Below are positions 24,464 through 36,500 of a stretch of 64,000 nucleotides of DNA, piece after piece (the stretch's first letter is position 1; each line of letters starts with the position of its first letter). This DNA is from Agelas oroides (lineage: Eukaryota; Porifera; Demospongiae; Agelasida; Agelasidae): the NCBI GenBank assembly GCA_949130485.1, contig OX422183.1:124001-188000 (forward strand), read 5' to 3'. The position numbers and the translations under genes are program-made. The notes under the pieces were generated by a model. That model was not told the origin of the DNA and did no database searches. It saw only the letters and a list, made by a program, of their open reading frames with translations.

Positions 24464-24544
24464 CGACTAAGAACGAGGTACGCGCGTCCTTGTTAGCCTC
24501 CTCTTTCAATTCTTAATTTGGCTGTTTTCTTTCTCTCCCTCCAG

Positions 24545-27500
24545 ATGCCGATCAGTGCTAGGCACCGGAAACAAAAGACCAACGCCACGAAGGCATACCG
24601 AAAGCAACGGCAGAACATCTACCGCCACTGTCAACTGGGTCATGTGACCCCCAGCTATGCTCTGATTGTGGGAGTGTGTACTCTCATGCTACCCATGTTA
24701 GAGCTAGCAACTGAACATGTGCAGCTAACAGCCATGTACTACAGGAACCCCATCAACCATGTTCACGCACGTCACATGACCTTCAGCCACACCCCACTGG
24801 CACTACCATCCCTCAACAACGTGCTACCAGCCATGGCCCTCCAGAACAGAGTAGCGTGGTCAAATATCAACTGTCCGTCCCACTCCAGTGTCCGTCATGT
24901 TTCCCTCCACCCTGCTCCCACTGGTCTGGGGAGGAGGGTGGTGAGGGTGGTGGTGCTTCTACTGCTACTGATGAGTGGAGACATAGAGACGAACCCGGGG
25001 CCTGTTGGTAAGCGCACTTCCTTAATGTATAAGAAACTGAAATATAGCTACCATTTGATGAAATCTATAGATGGTTTATATGGTCACTTCCGAGGGCAAG
25101 AGTCTTGGTCTGTGTTTAGCTGTGCGCAAAATACAGGCAAGGAAGTGCTACATCGAGTCCTTACCATTAGTGCCGAAAGATAAAAGAAGCTGTTTCTCTG
25201 AAGGCAAAGGTCCGCTGTACAGCTGCCTCTTTGTCATATGTTTGCCCTCCGGAAGTAGGACGCTTAATTGATGTTTGGAAACCGTCTATAGCCAGTGACA
25301 TTATTATGATGCTTTTCAGTGGATTCAGTTATTGAAATCTGATAATTGGAACTTCAGTGCTATACTGTACCATACTGTAGTTGTATATTAATGACTGTAT
25401 TATAGCCAGAGATGAGGAACACTTTGTTACATGGTTATTGGCTTTGCACTGACAATGTACTGTCGTGTTCCACACACTCTGTAGGTCAAGGAGACCTGAA
25501 GTCTCTGCACTGTGAGCTACATCCAGTCTCTGCCAAGTGGTTCTCTCTTGGAGTACAGTTACAAGTTCCTATCGAAACTCTCAAGTGCATTCGAAGGGAA
25601 AATCTCCCAATGACTGAACGTCTACTAGAAATGCTGACAGTCTGGTTGAAATGCACCAACCCTCCTCCCACCTGGAACATTCTCACTGAAGCTCTTGAGA
25701 GTGCTCCTGTGGGGGAGGGGCTCCTGGCCCAGCAGCTGAGAGACAAGTACTGCACACAAACTGAGAGAAGGGTTGCCCATGACTACCCCACCCAACGACC
25801 ATCATCCCCTATTGGTCTCCCCACCTCTAACATCACTTCTCCTCCAGTATCTGAGCAGACTGTACCCATCCAGCAACCAGGAGTAGTGCACTTACCAGAC
25901 AGTAAGTGAAACTGTGGGGAAGGATGAACACACATCTTGAATAACTACGTATAACTGTCATCTTTCCAGGTCCTTCCCCTTGCTCCTCTCCCATCACTGG
26001 TGACTCAACCCCTCCCAAGACATCTCCCAGTTCACGACGTCTGACTGTGACCACACCCCCTCATCCCTCAGCAGGTATTTCATTTCTAGTAACATACTGT
26101 CCTCAGTATTTGTGCACAAAGCAAAATTATTCACTGCATGTTGTGGAACACTAGTTCATACTGAATGTTCACCATTCAGGTCCTGCAAGCCCACATGCTG
26201 TTGAAGATCAGGTCCGATACTTTGAGAGTAAATTTGGCAATCTTGTAGACAACACTTGCCGAGAAGTGAAGGGAGAAATTGAACCCCATGTCTTCCTATC
26301 CCGTGTCACATGCCTTCCAGTGTCAGCCCGCACTCAGCACCGAACCTTTATCAAGACAGATTTAGTCAACATTTCTCCACCAGTAACTTTTGAGAACATC
26401 TGGGCAACTCTGAACACATACTGGGACTTTCTGAACTATGGACTTTTGGAACATGTCATCAATAAATGCGGAAGTGAAGACTTGAAACAGCAGATGCAGG
26501 ACTATGTTGACGAACTGTCCACATTCAAGAAAACAACTCGGCTTTGTGACTTCATTGAGAGCTGGCCATGCAGAGATGATGGACCACCAGAACACCGTCT
26601 CAGGAAAATGGTTGTCAAAATGCAGAAAGAATGGTCCCAGTGCACACTACAAGATGTGGAGTCATTCAAGAAAGCTCTTGTTCACAAGTTCTTTCTACCA
26701 GAAATTGACATTCTCCTCCAAAAAGTAGAGAGGGGGTGTGTCTGTGTTACATGGCTCACCTCTCCCTCCATTACCTCACTGCTGCAGCAGAACCTGGCAA
26801 ACATTGAGACAGAGTTCTTCAAGAAACACGGCATCGACGCAGTCACCATTGGTGGTCAGGATGTCTACCTCACCCCTGTCAAAAAGTACAGTGGCTACCT
26901 GAGGGATCTGTACAACTCTAAGCGGTGTCCAGTGGGCATAGGTCCTCCCACCCCAGCAGAAAAACTCCTCCCCTTCAAACTAGCCAGGATTGAGAAAGAG
27001 AGCATAGATGAGTTCACAAGACGATACCTACGAGGGGATATGGACGATGTTGGTTCCCTTGGCACTGAGTACTATAAGAAGTCTCCAATGGAATTTGAAG
27101 AAGTTGGCAAACTCTCAAGCCACTTCTGGCAGAATCTTGTTCTTATAGAGGGAGCCCCTGGTGTGGGCAAAACAACCTTCAGTTGGGAGTTCTGCAGAAA
27201 GTGGGGGAAGGGTGAGATTCTGAAGGACCTTTCCCTGCTCCTCCTCCTCCCACTGCGTGACAACAGCCTGAAAGAGGCCAAGACCCTCTCAGATCTCTTC
27301 TACCACCCAAACTCAGAGCTCCAGCAGGCAGTGGTCCAGGAGGTCAACAACAACCAGGGCAAGGGAGTGGCTATCTGGCTGGAGGCATGGGATGAACTAG
27401 ATCATGAACCACGAGAGAAGGCCTCTGTGTTCCTCGACCTCATCCATGGTAGAATCCTACCCCTTGCAACTGTGTTTGTTACAAGCAGACCCTGGGCCAG

Positions 27501-29478
27501 TGAGCACCTCAGAGAGAACTGTGGACATCGAATCTCCCAGCATGTGGAGGTCCTGACATCTGCAAAAGACCAGATTGAACATTACATCAGCAAAGCTGAA
27601 GCTGAAGCACAGCCTAGTTCATTTGCTGCCAAATTCACTGACTACCTCTCATCTAATCCTGTAATCAGGGCAGCCATGTACACACCTGTCACAGCAAAGA
27701 TGGCAGCAGAAGTGTTTACCTGGAGCCAGCACACTGAGTCACCCCCTCCCACCACAATGACTGAACTATTTACTGCCTTTACCCTCAAGACCCTGGTAGA
27801 CTATCTCTCAACACATCCAGTATACCACAAACAGCAGTTGAAGGTCACCACCTTCAGTGACCTCCCCATAGATGTGTACAAGCAATTCCAGGACCTGTGC
27901 AGAATGGCCTATGAGGGTATACTGAACAGGCAACAGCTGGTTTTCTCTGCAGCCCACCTTCCCACTGGGTTTGCCCCCCTCGGCCTGATGCAGGAGGTCC
28001 CTCAACTGTACACTGAGGGCAGAGCCTCCTCCTACCACTTCATCCACTTGACCCTTCAGGAATACATGGCTGCTGTCCACATCTCACAACTCCCTGCACA
28101 TGAGCAGACAAGACTGTTTCAAGAACATGTTAACAGTGGCCACTTTAAAATGACCATGAGATTCTTGGCTGGTTGTACAAAGTTAGCAAACATACCTCCT
28201 GGTATTACGATGGGTACCAAACTTAACCATTTTCACTTTTTGTTTGAAGCAAAAGATATTTCAATGACTACCCGAACTCTGGGTTCAGATGAGATGGTTG
28301 TCTGGCCAAACTACTCCTGGACTCCCCTGGACTACTATGTGACAGGTCATGCCATCTCTCATTCCAACTGTCGTTGGAGACTGAACTTTATCAGCTCTTC
28401 CATTGATGATGAGAAGTTTGAACTGTTTTGCCAGGGATGTGCTGCCCCTGGGGGAATTGGATGCAGGGGCCACATCTCACATGCTTACTTTGGGGGCAAT
28501 GACCTCACCTCCAAAAGCATACAGTCATTTGTAAACATCCCCCCACACATCCTACAGTACATGAGAATGCTACACCTGTATCGCAACAAACTGGATGGGA
28601 GTGCATGTGACCTGCTGGCCAAGGCGGTACCATCAATTATCAGGTTAGAGGAGCTTTGGCTCGGTCGCAATCCAATAGGCAGTGGTGGTGCTGTGGAGGT
28701 GATCAAGGCACTCTGTGGCAGTGGAGTGAAACATCTGTGGCTGTACAGCACTGGGATTGGGGAGCCAGACTGTGAGGCTCTGTGTGAATTACTGAAATCA
28801 AGTCACTCACTTCAACGCCTTCAGATTGACCAGAACAACTTGTCCTCAGAGATTGTAGCCAGCATCATTACTGGACTCAGTCACAACAGTTCTCTGACGA
28901 CACTGGTCATTTCAAACTCTCACTTTAGCATGGTGAATGTGGACAGTTTAACATCAGTACTCAAAGACCACTCCAAGTGTGCACTGACAATGTTGTGCTT
29001 GGAAGACTGCCACATCAGCAGCGAAGGTGCAGTGGAACTGGCGGCTGCACTCTGCAAGAACACTACACTCGAACGCCTGGACTTGGGCCATAACCCCATC
29101 GGGGAGCATGTGGAGGGAGTGACTGCAGTAGCCAAAATGTTAGTAGAGAACAAAACACTGACAAAGTTGGACTTACGAGACTGCCACATCAGCAGTGAAG
29201 GTGCAGTGGAGCTGGCAGCTGCACTCTCCAAGAACTCAACTCTGAAACGTCTGTACCTGGATCGTAACCCCATTGGTGTGGAGGGAGCCTCCTCAATGTC
29301 AGACATGTTACAACACAACACACCACTGGAGGACCTCTACCTGTGTGATGACTCAGTTGGAGAAGAGGGGGTTAGCCAGCTCATTAACAGCCTCAAACAC
29401 AACCAGACATTGAGGAAAGTGTGGCTGCCAGTGAAGTACAAGTCAGAAACCAGTGACCACAGAATACATTGGCTGTGA
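24545..29478 (+). CDS. NLR immune receptor with 2A leader: 2A - Death - NACHT - LRR (copy A, intact)
   Basis: Four exons: 24545-25007, 25485-25901, 25970-26074, 26180-29478. Phases chain and give 1427 residues. ATG follows an acceptor directly (CTCCAG/ATG), so a 5' UTR intron is likely. Residues 1-153 form a basic leader with a hydrophobic stretch (about 38-54) and a Leu run ending in the 2A motif DIETNPGP. Residues about 158-240 are a Death domain. After a Ser/Pro linker and a helical region (about 400-560, unnamed) comes NACHT, with Walker A GAPGVGKTT at 27151-27177 and a Walker-B-like WLEAWDELD near 27376-27402. LRRs of the LDL-x-x-C type fill the C terminus. The family senses microbial or danger signals in the cytosol and signals through Death-fold partners. 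The 2A would separate leader from receptor during translation. The 3' UTR carries three units of a repeat of about 40 bp. Confidence 0.92.
24980..25003 (+). other. 2A-like ribosome-skipping motif, NLR-A
   Basis: Encodes DIETNPGP, exact fit to the D-(V/I)-E-x-N-P-G-P consensus, preceded by LLLLLMSG. The exon ends four bases later, so the cut would fall between Gly152 and Pro153, just before the Death-domain exon. Confidence 0.88.
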
Positions 29479-29817
29479 TAGTGTACTATTATGTGTCTCT
29501 CACTGTGCAGTACTTTTTGTAAAGTACCATAATGTGTGCAGTATTTTTAGGTAGTGTAAAGTACCATAATGTGTGCAGTATTTTTAGCTAGTGTAAAGTA
29601 CCATAATGTGTGCAGTATTTTGCACAGTATGTCTCTCATGATCACTGTGCAGTACTTGAGTGTGTTTTGTGCTGAAGTTATTTGTTGTGTAACATCTCAC
29701 ACATCCTGTAGTGTAGTATCTGATTAGCAGTATCACATTTCCAATTAGCACCCAATCTGGTATTGTGGATATCAGTCACAATATATAAGCTTGTGAATCA
29801 CTCAACACACTGACACT

Positions 29818-29905
29818 GTTGAACCTTACTAATTAAAATGGCTGAGGTCACACTAATTGATCAAGTAGTGTGATCTCAGCCATTTTAATTAGTAAAGTTC
29901 AACCA
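29818..29905. repeat. Long near-perfect hairpin 3' of NLR-A
   Basis: Arms of about 40 bp: one arm contains CTAATTAAAATGGCTGAGG, the other its complement, around a short TGATCAAG loop. Three mismatches were counted by eye. Absent at the equivalent place in copy B (about 62150-62400), so it is a late insertion or was lost there. It could be a MITE or a source of a long hairpin RNA. Confidence 0.7.
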
Positions 29906-30137
29906 TCCCATTATTTCCTATTAGTGCCCACTCTGTTGTCAAGCTAGATTAGTAAATCTCACAATGTCTCCAACTAACCGACAACAATATTAATGAACCA
30001 CCGCTTCATTACACTAACTGCTGGGAGGGAAACAGAAATCAGAACAAATTCAAAACTATCAACAACAGATACAAACACGTGCAGTAGTAGTGGGAATGTC
30101 CCTACATCCACTGCCTGACTTGTACCATCAACAGCAA

Positions 30138-30373
30138 ATCATACTGACACACGTACACACACACACCATTCCCTCATACCCAGGGTACCCTCCAATCCTA
30201 CTGACTGACACACATACACACACACCATTTCCTCACAGTTTGTCTGCCGGTCAGATGGGGGTGGCACCAAGAACTGTGTGCTGGAACATTTCCACTGCAA
30301 TGTAGTTTTGTATGGAGGGTACCCTGGGTATGAGGGAATGGTGTGTGTGTGTACGTGTGTCAGTATGATTGGA
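30138..30373. repeat. Inverted repeats flanking a flipped segment
   Basis: Arms 30138-30195 and 30315-30373 are reverse complements (GGAGGGTACCCTGGGTATGA on the right). The segment between, about 30234-30314, is the reverse complement of copy B 62620-62704, while the outer flanks are collinear. Confidence 0.8.
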
Positions 30374-30558
30374 GGGTACCCTGGGTATGAGGAAATGCTA
30401 CATGCTGAGGGTTCTCATGACTACGGACAAGGTAGGAATTCTGGAGCCAAAGGTATGTGACCACACCTCCTCCCTTACAGACTCTGAAATGTCTGACAAT
30501 ACATGAACACAGACTGTGAGGCACCACCCAACCATTCCATAACCAGTCAGTAGCTTAC

Positions 30559-30720
30559 CCTGGTGCAGCCCTGTGTACAGCCTCCACTGCCTTGCAAATG
30601 TTCTTCATGTTACCCTCGGACATATGGCCCACAGTTGGTGAGTCATCAACGAGTCTTGGGTAGAGGGGATATGGATGCTTCTGGGGCTCACCAATGTACT
30701 TCTTGAGGGTGTGATCAATG
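30559..30720 (-). CDS. Orphan exon of an unidentified minus-strand gene, copy A
   Basis: Minus-strand open block bounded by an acceptor (CTCTCAG/CATTG) and a donor-like GG/GTAAGC. It encodes a segment starting SIDHTLKKYIGEPQKHP and ending AVEAVHRAAPG. Copy B 63254-63415 keeps the frame with several substitutions and no indel, which argues for coding. A GTGAGC donor-like site also lies inside, after YIG. Other exons are probably right of the duplicon. No family recognised. Confidence 0.45.
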
Positions 30721-32262
30721 CTGAGAGGAGAGAGAAATAGAGAAAAAGATTATACGAAAAAAATAGAAAGTAGCTGAGAACACCTTGAGAAAGTGAGATG
30801 CTTTGTACTGAAAAAGGAGGTGTACACAGAAGAAAGGCAGGAGATTTAGAAGTGGAAAAAAGAAGGAAGGACGCATGAAAGGCAGGAATAAAGGGAGGCG
30901 CAGAAGATGGAGATTAAATTGAGAGGAAGGAGAGGGTAGAAAGGAGGAAGAAATGGAGGTGGAGAGAGGAGAGACAACAAATCAAGGGAGGGAGTTAAAA
31001 ACAAATAAAACGAAGCAGACAAATGGAAGAGAAATGCGGCTAGAGGGGAGGGAATATAGTAAGGAAATAGTTCACTAAACCAGTATATGTATATGCATGT
31101 TTGTATGCATGTGTGCATGCATTAGCCTTGTACCCAGGCCTGGGAACGAGTGCATGTGTGTGTGAATGCGACTATGCACACACACACATTGTGTGCGTGA
31201 GCGTGTGCATGTGTGTGTTTGTGTGTGTGTGCGTGTGTGTGTGTGTGCATGTGTGCATGCTTGCGGGCGCACAGTGCACTTGCAGGTCACATGACATCAC
31301 ATGACAGTCATGTGGCCATCCTACCTTGAGTGGTTTGGTCTGTTTGGTCATGCAGTGCAGTGTGTTGATGGTGAGTGAGTACTGACAATTCAGGTCCCAC
31401 CTACCAATGTAGATCTTGAGGGTGTGGTCAATGCTGAGAAGGAGGGAGGTCGCAGGGAGGGGAGGGGTGGGAGGGGGAGGGAGGAAGGGTGTGTGTGCGT
31501 GAGAAGGGAGAAATGGAATGGACAATATCAGAAAAGGATAATGAGAAAAAGAGAAAGCAAGATAATAAGAATTTGAATTAATACTGAGAAGGAAGACAGG
31601 AGTGAGGAGGAAAGAAGAGGGGAAGAGATGGGAGGGAGAAGGAACAGAATGGGAGGAGAGAGAGAGGAGGGGAAAAGATGAAATAATAAAGAGGGAGAAC
31701 AGACAAAGGGAGGTTGGAAGGAAGAGAGGAGGGAGGGCCTGGATACAGTCTACTCATGCAGTATACTCATTACATGTATAACATACATATCAATACCAAT
31801 CATACAATAGGTCTTCACTGCAATAGTGCTGGCTGGTTAGTTACGTAATGTCCAGTATACAAGACAAGTACACAAACAAGTAGACCACTAATGGAGTTAT
31901 AAGGCGCTGTATCACATGACTATCACATGACCCACCTGTACGTCAAACACTGCCTCTCTGACCAGTGGGAATCATCCCTACATATGGCCGTACGCCATGA
32001 TATATCTACACCAATCATAGGAGACACAAAGCTCTGTATCACATGACTATCCTAGGGACAAGGCTAATTCCTGATATTTTTTGGGCAGGATCTGAGGATG
32101 AGGCAGGACAGAGGGTGTGCAAGAGTGTGAGGAAGAGAAAGGGAGAGAGGAAGGATGATGGTGGCAAGGGAGGGTGGTGGGTATACATTGCAACTGGCAG
32201 AGACAGAGGGTGGAACATAGCAGCTGTCACATGATTTACTGGCACACTTGGAACGTTGTAGT
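30721..32262. other. Right end of copy A: purine-rich tract, GT repeat, second orphan-exon-like block
   Basis: 30721-31070 is A/G-rich and shared with copy B. 31120-31152 is a CTCGTTCCCAGG-family end pair, and 31155-31265 is (GT)n-rich. At about 31403-31434 (minus) an acceptor and block encoding SIDHTLKIYIG repeat the start of the orphan exon, followed by a GTAGGT donor-like site, so that exon may be duplicated within its gene. 31440-31740 is purine-rich. 31071-32262 has no counterpart in copy B within the window. Confidence 0.5.
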
Positions 32263-33582
32263 CCCCAGACCAAAATTGTCATGGGTTGGTGACCAGTGAA
32301 ATCTCGGCCCTGGGAACCAAGTCAGTGGAGCACAGTGGGACATAAAACATGGCTCGGTTGTGTACACATCGCAAGCTCTCAAGATGTGAGCATAGACAAA
32401 CTTTATGAGTACGCTTGCACTCTCTTTCAGAGAACTAAAGAATAGAGTATGTTCTTGAATAGCTTGTAACATGTTGAGAATTTTTCAGGTGAAAACTTTC
32501 ACTGGCCAGATTTGCCTCGTTTTGACTATAGTATGTTGTGTGTACCATGTGGGAAGTCGTATGATACGTTCCATCCTCCTCTAGTAGTGGGGGAAGAGAA
32601 TTTACAAATTGATTAGATTACGCAAATTTTCTTGCAATATCACTTTGTGCAAATCCTCTATTTGTTATATTCGGAAACACAGGCTAAATCTGAAGCCAAT
32701 TGACACCTTAGTACAGGTACATATCTACTCTTAGGTGTACAACAGCTTCTATCTACGTATGCATACTGTTGATTTCAACTCCCTTTGACCACAAGATTTG
32801 TTTGTTCTTCAATTGGTGTAAAGTGACCATTATTGCAATTGACATGGCCTACAGGACAACAGATACCAAAGCTGATATATGTACCATACAATACCTCCCT
32901 GCGAGAGTCTGGCTACGTGAGACTAGCTGCTGGCTGCCGGAGCCGTCATGACTATCACACTATCACACTCACCATAATTTGGCAGATACAGAAGAATAAA
33001 GTCTATATAACTATCTCATGTTTTCATGAGTCGATCACATCATAATTTGAACAGCCACTGTAGTTCATTCAATAGCTTCACAGTGCCAGAGCTCTACCAT
33101 CACACTGCGTGCTCCACTAGTCCTAGTCTCGCAAGCCAGACCTTTCAGCGCCATCGCTCCAGTATGCAGCACCCTTCCCCTCAGTGTGCTGGATACTGAA
33201 TGCTCCATGCAGTCGTCATCAGGGTGAAAGTGACGACTGGAGCATTCAGTTGAAACGTTGGCAAGATATTTTCCGAGCTAAAGTTGGTAACAGATAACCT
33301 TCTCTTCATTTATGCAGAAACCAACTGAGAAGCCACTGAAAGGTAGTGAAAGGTTGTAAACTCTACTCTAATTTCATGCATGGTAATTGGAGTAATGTTA
33401 CCTGTGGATGACATGTAGAGACAAATGGTGCCTTCCAGCAGGCAGGATCTCAAACCTCCCATATCATCAATGAGACAATGTGCTGAAGATTGTTTACAGG
33501 CCAACGAATATATGTAAATCAGAAAAAGAAAAGTGATGCCAAGTGATAAAAATAAAAGATGGAAAACTCAAAACAAGAGCTG
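32263..33582. other. Left flank of copy B, no confident gene
   Basis: Counterpart of 1-2954 with two main deletions: about 340 bp after 32600 and over 1.1 kb of the copy A segment 940-2030. The local repeat of copy A near 2.7 kb is single here. No supported gene. Confidence 0.5.
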
Positions 33583-36500
33583 TCAGTTCAAAGTCTTGCG
33601 ACATCGCCGGGAGCCACAGTTGCACGGGATCTTTGCCTCTTCAATGGGGAACTTGTAGTCATACGTAAGCTCCTCTCCCGGTACAATCCTGCGGGGGAGA
33701 GGGGAGGAGGAACACTCACTATAGGTGGTTCCAGGAGAGGACAAGCTCATGTGCACAAAATATCTTAAATTTCACTCAGGCCAGGATTAGCTTGATGTTA
33801 TCCATGTGCCAAATCCTAGCTTTGTTCCCAGGCCCCGCCCAGCTTTCCGTTGCTTATTAGTATGGTAAAGCGGGAGAGGGCCTGGTATCTTTTCTCACGT
33901 GAGTGACGTCAGGATAGAAAGGATGGTAGAAGGGGTTTCATCGTGCGTGGGCGCACCGGGCCCACAACAGCGAAAAGAGCCAAGGTACCAGGTAACTTAC
34001 CACACGTATCTAGCTAGCGGGAGGCGACTGTCTTACACACCAAGCGTTGAGCGTGTAGTCGGTTTAAAATACACGAAACGCAGCATGTTAGTTCTGCAAA
34101 ATTTCGCCATTTTCCGATTACGTCATGCTCACGTGAGAAAAGATACCAGGCTCTCCACGGCTTTTCCGTACTGCAAGCGACGGAAATCTGGGCAGGGCCT
34201 GGGAATGAGGCTACCAAATCCCATTCAAAACAGATAATACAGTGTAATTAGCTCAGAAGTTCCCTAAAGGTCAAGTGAGGTGGATTACAGCAGAGATAAC
34301 AGAGATGGAATTGGATTTTGCCAAAATTTACGGCCAAACTGCGGCAAAATGCTGCTGTCACATCCACACTACAGCACACCTCGTCAGGCAATGCTTACTA
34401 ACAGACTTATCTCCTGTGTAGGTCCAAGCTGTATGTACACATATCAATTATTCCACAGTATCATGCATGCTCAGGTGCTATGCATGGCTGTGAATTAGCA
34501 CTCAACGAAGAGAGGTTGGACAGGGATTGCTTACTTTCTGAGGGCAAATATCATAATCTTCTTCTGTCCGTCGACAGTGATGACCTTTGAGTAGCAGTTT
34601 GGCTGCAGAGAGAAACATAACACAATGTAAGCGTCGTACCCAGGCCTCCCCCTTTTTTTGTTCTTTGGTTCTTCTGTGTATTATACTGAACGCAAACCAA
34701 AGAGCAAAAAATGGGAGCGGCCTGGGAACGAGGCTACCCAGGCCGCTCGTCGAGGCTAAAAACAATGTGACTGCGCAGGCCTCCACTCACACATCCACAA
34801 CAAGACTCAAAATGCATAACAGAAACTAGACGAATGCAGGGCATTGTGGGGCGAGCCTGAGCAAGCAGTATGCCAAGGACTACAATTGCGCATGCGTAGT
34901 TCGTATACACGCATGCCCTTTCGCACTTCTTGTCGAGGTGTCGAAGTTGGCGTGGTGTTTAGTAAGAAGTAAAGTTGCTGTTTGTTTACTGTGCCTCATC
35001 CGAGTGTACAAATGACAAAGGCAGTGTTGTACATTATTCACACAGGAATGACCTCGTAATTGAAAGTCTTCAATTCTTGGCCAACCCACATCTAGTTTTC
35101 TGCTTAAGGATGAGAAACAATGAATTGATTTGGAAGAGGCTAACATGCAATTGTGTACACAATCACCGTCTGGTTTTATCAATTTTTGTTGTAAACAACA
35201 TTACACTAATAACGATATAAAAGTGATGACATAATATTTCCTGTTTAGAGAGCTTACATTGGAGTTTCTATCGACCAAATGAGCTTCAAATGGTGTATGG
35301 TGGTAGTTTTTTTACACATTGCCAGTGAGTTAGTGGATGTTGGTTGGTTCAGTTTTTCCATTAGGGCTGTGTCAACACCATTCTTGGTAGCCACAAAAGT
35401 TTTCCAGACATCATGGGTTGAAGTTGCAAGGCCTATTAAAGATCACATGAATCATTCCATTTTCTCTGAGAGTTTCTACTCCAGGTTGCTGAACGTCGTG
35501 CTGGCTAGAAAAGATTGTGTAGTGGAGACAACTGCTTCCCATTCTTGCTTACCTGGGTAGACTCGTTCCCAGGCTCTCCCCCTTCTTAGTGGGGAGAGCC
35601 TGGGAACGAGTCTACACCTGGGTGCAGTTCACTGAAATCACACAGCTATTGCTTGAATTCTTTGTTGTTAAAGATCACCTGACAGTTGGCATCCTTTTCC
35701 TCCTTGACGTCGGCTTCTCTTGCCGTCATGGAAGCCATGTATATACGTATATGCTAATGCGATATTGGTACTTCATGCGACCAAGCGCGGCGCGTGGGTG
35801 ATTCTCTTGCGGTCACGGAAGCCATGTATGCTAATGCGATATTGGAAGCCCTACATACTACGTGCGACCAAGCGCGGCACACGGGTGACGGTCGTACGAT
35901 AATAATAATAATACATGAAATCGCCCAGTTGTACCGTCTATGTGGGGCTCGCTCAGGCTCGCCCCAATTAGTTGCTTTCTGGTATATATACATGTGTAAG
36001 TGCTAAGATACAAAGATTTAGCATGCATCAGTGATTAGAACCCCTTAGGCCACCATTCAATATTTCGACTGACATACTAAGACAGACAGGCTGATTGACT
36101 GACCATCCAGGCCTCCCCCTCACATGCTCACCTCACAGGCGTGATTGATGAATCTAGCCTCATTGCCTGACATGGTCGCATCCACCACTTCATCCGAGTC
36201 GATGCGGAACATGTAACATCCAATACCCTGGAGAAATGGACAGACAGAATTCTCAATGAACATGTATCCATACACACACATACACACACACCCACACCCA
36301 CACACACACACAACCCTCCTCCCCTCCCACACACACACACACATGACACACACACCTTGCTCTCATAGAGTTTTTCCCGCTTGTCGGTGAGCACAGATCG
36401 GATGACAGTGCCAGCATACTCAATCACCATCTCTCCAGGCTCAATCTCCCTAATGCAGTACAGCCCTAGACCATGGATGCCTGACTGGAACACGCCCACA

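Larger units (their letters stand above)
29479..30558. other. 3' flank of NLR-A
   Basis: Contains three tandem units of GTAAAGTACCATAATGTGTG (29518-29625), a long hairpin (29818-29905) and an inverted-repeat pair (30138-30373). No supported coding region. Confidence 0.55.

Noticed and set aside
24518-24544. Start of the NLR-A frame at 24518
   Set aside because: It begins with TTG in a pyrimidine-rich intron end. The true ATG follows the AG at 24543-24544 and matches copy B.
29476-29640. Repeated GTACCATAATGTGTGCAG units as transcription terminators
   Set aside because: No basis for a terminator in animal DNA; treated as a 3' UTR tandem repeat.
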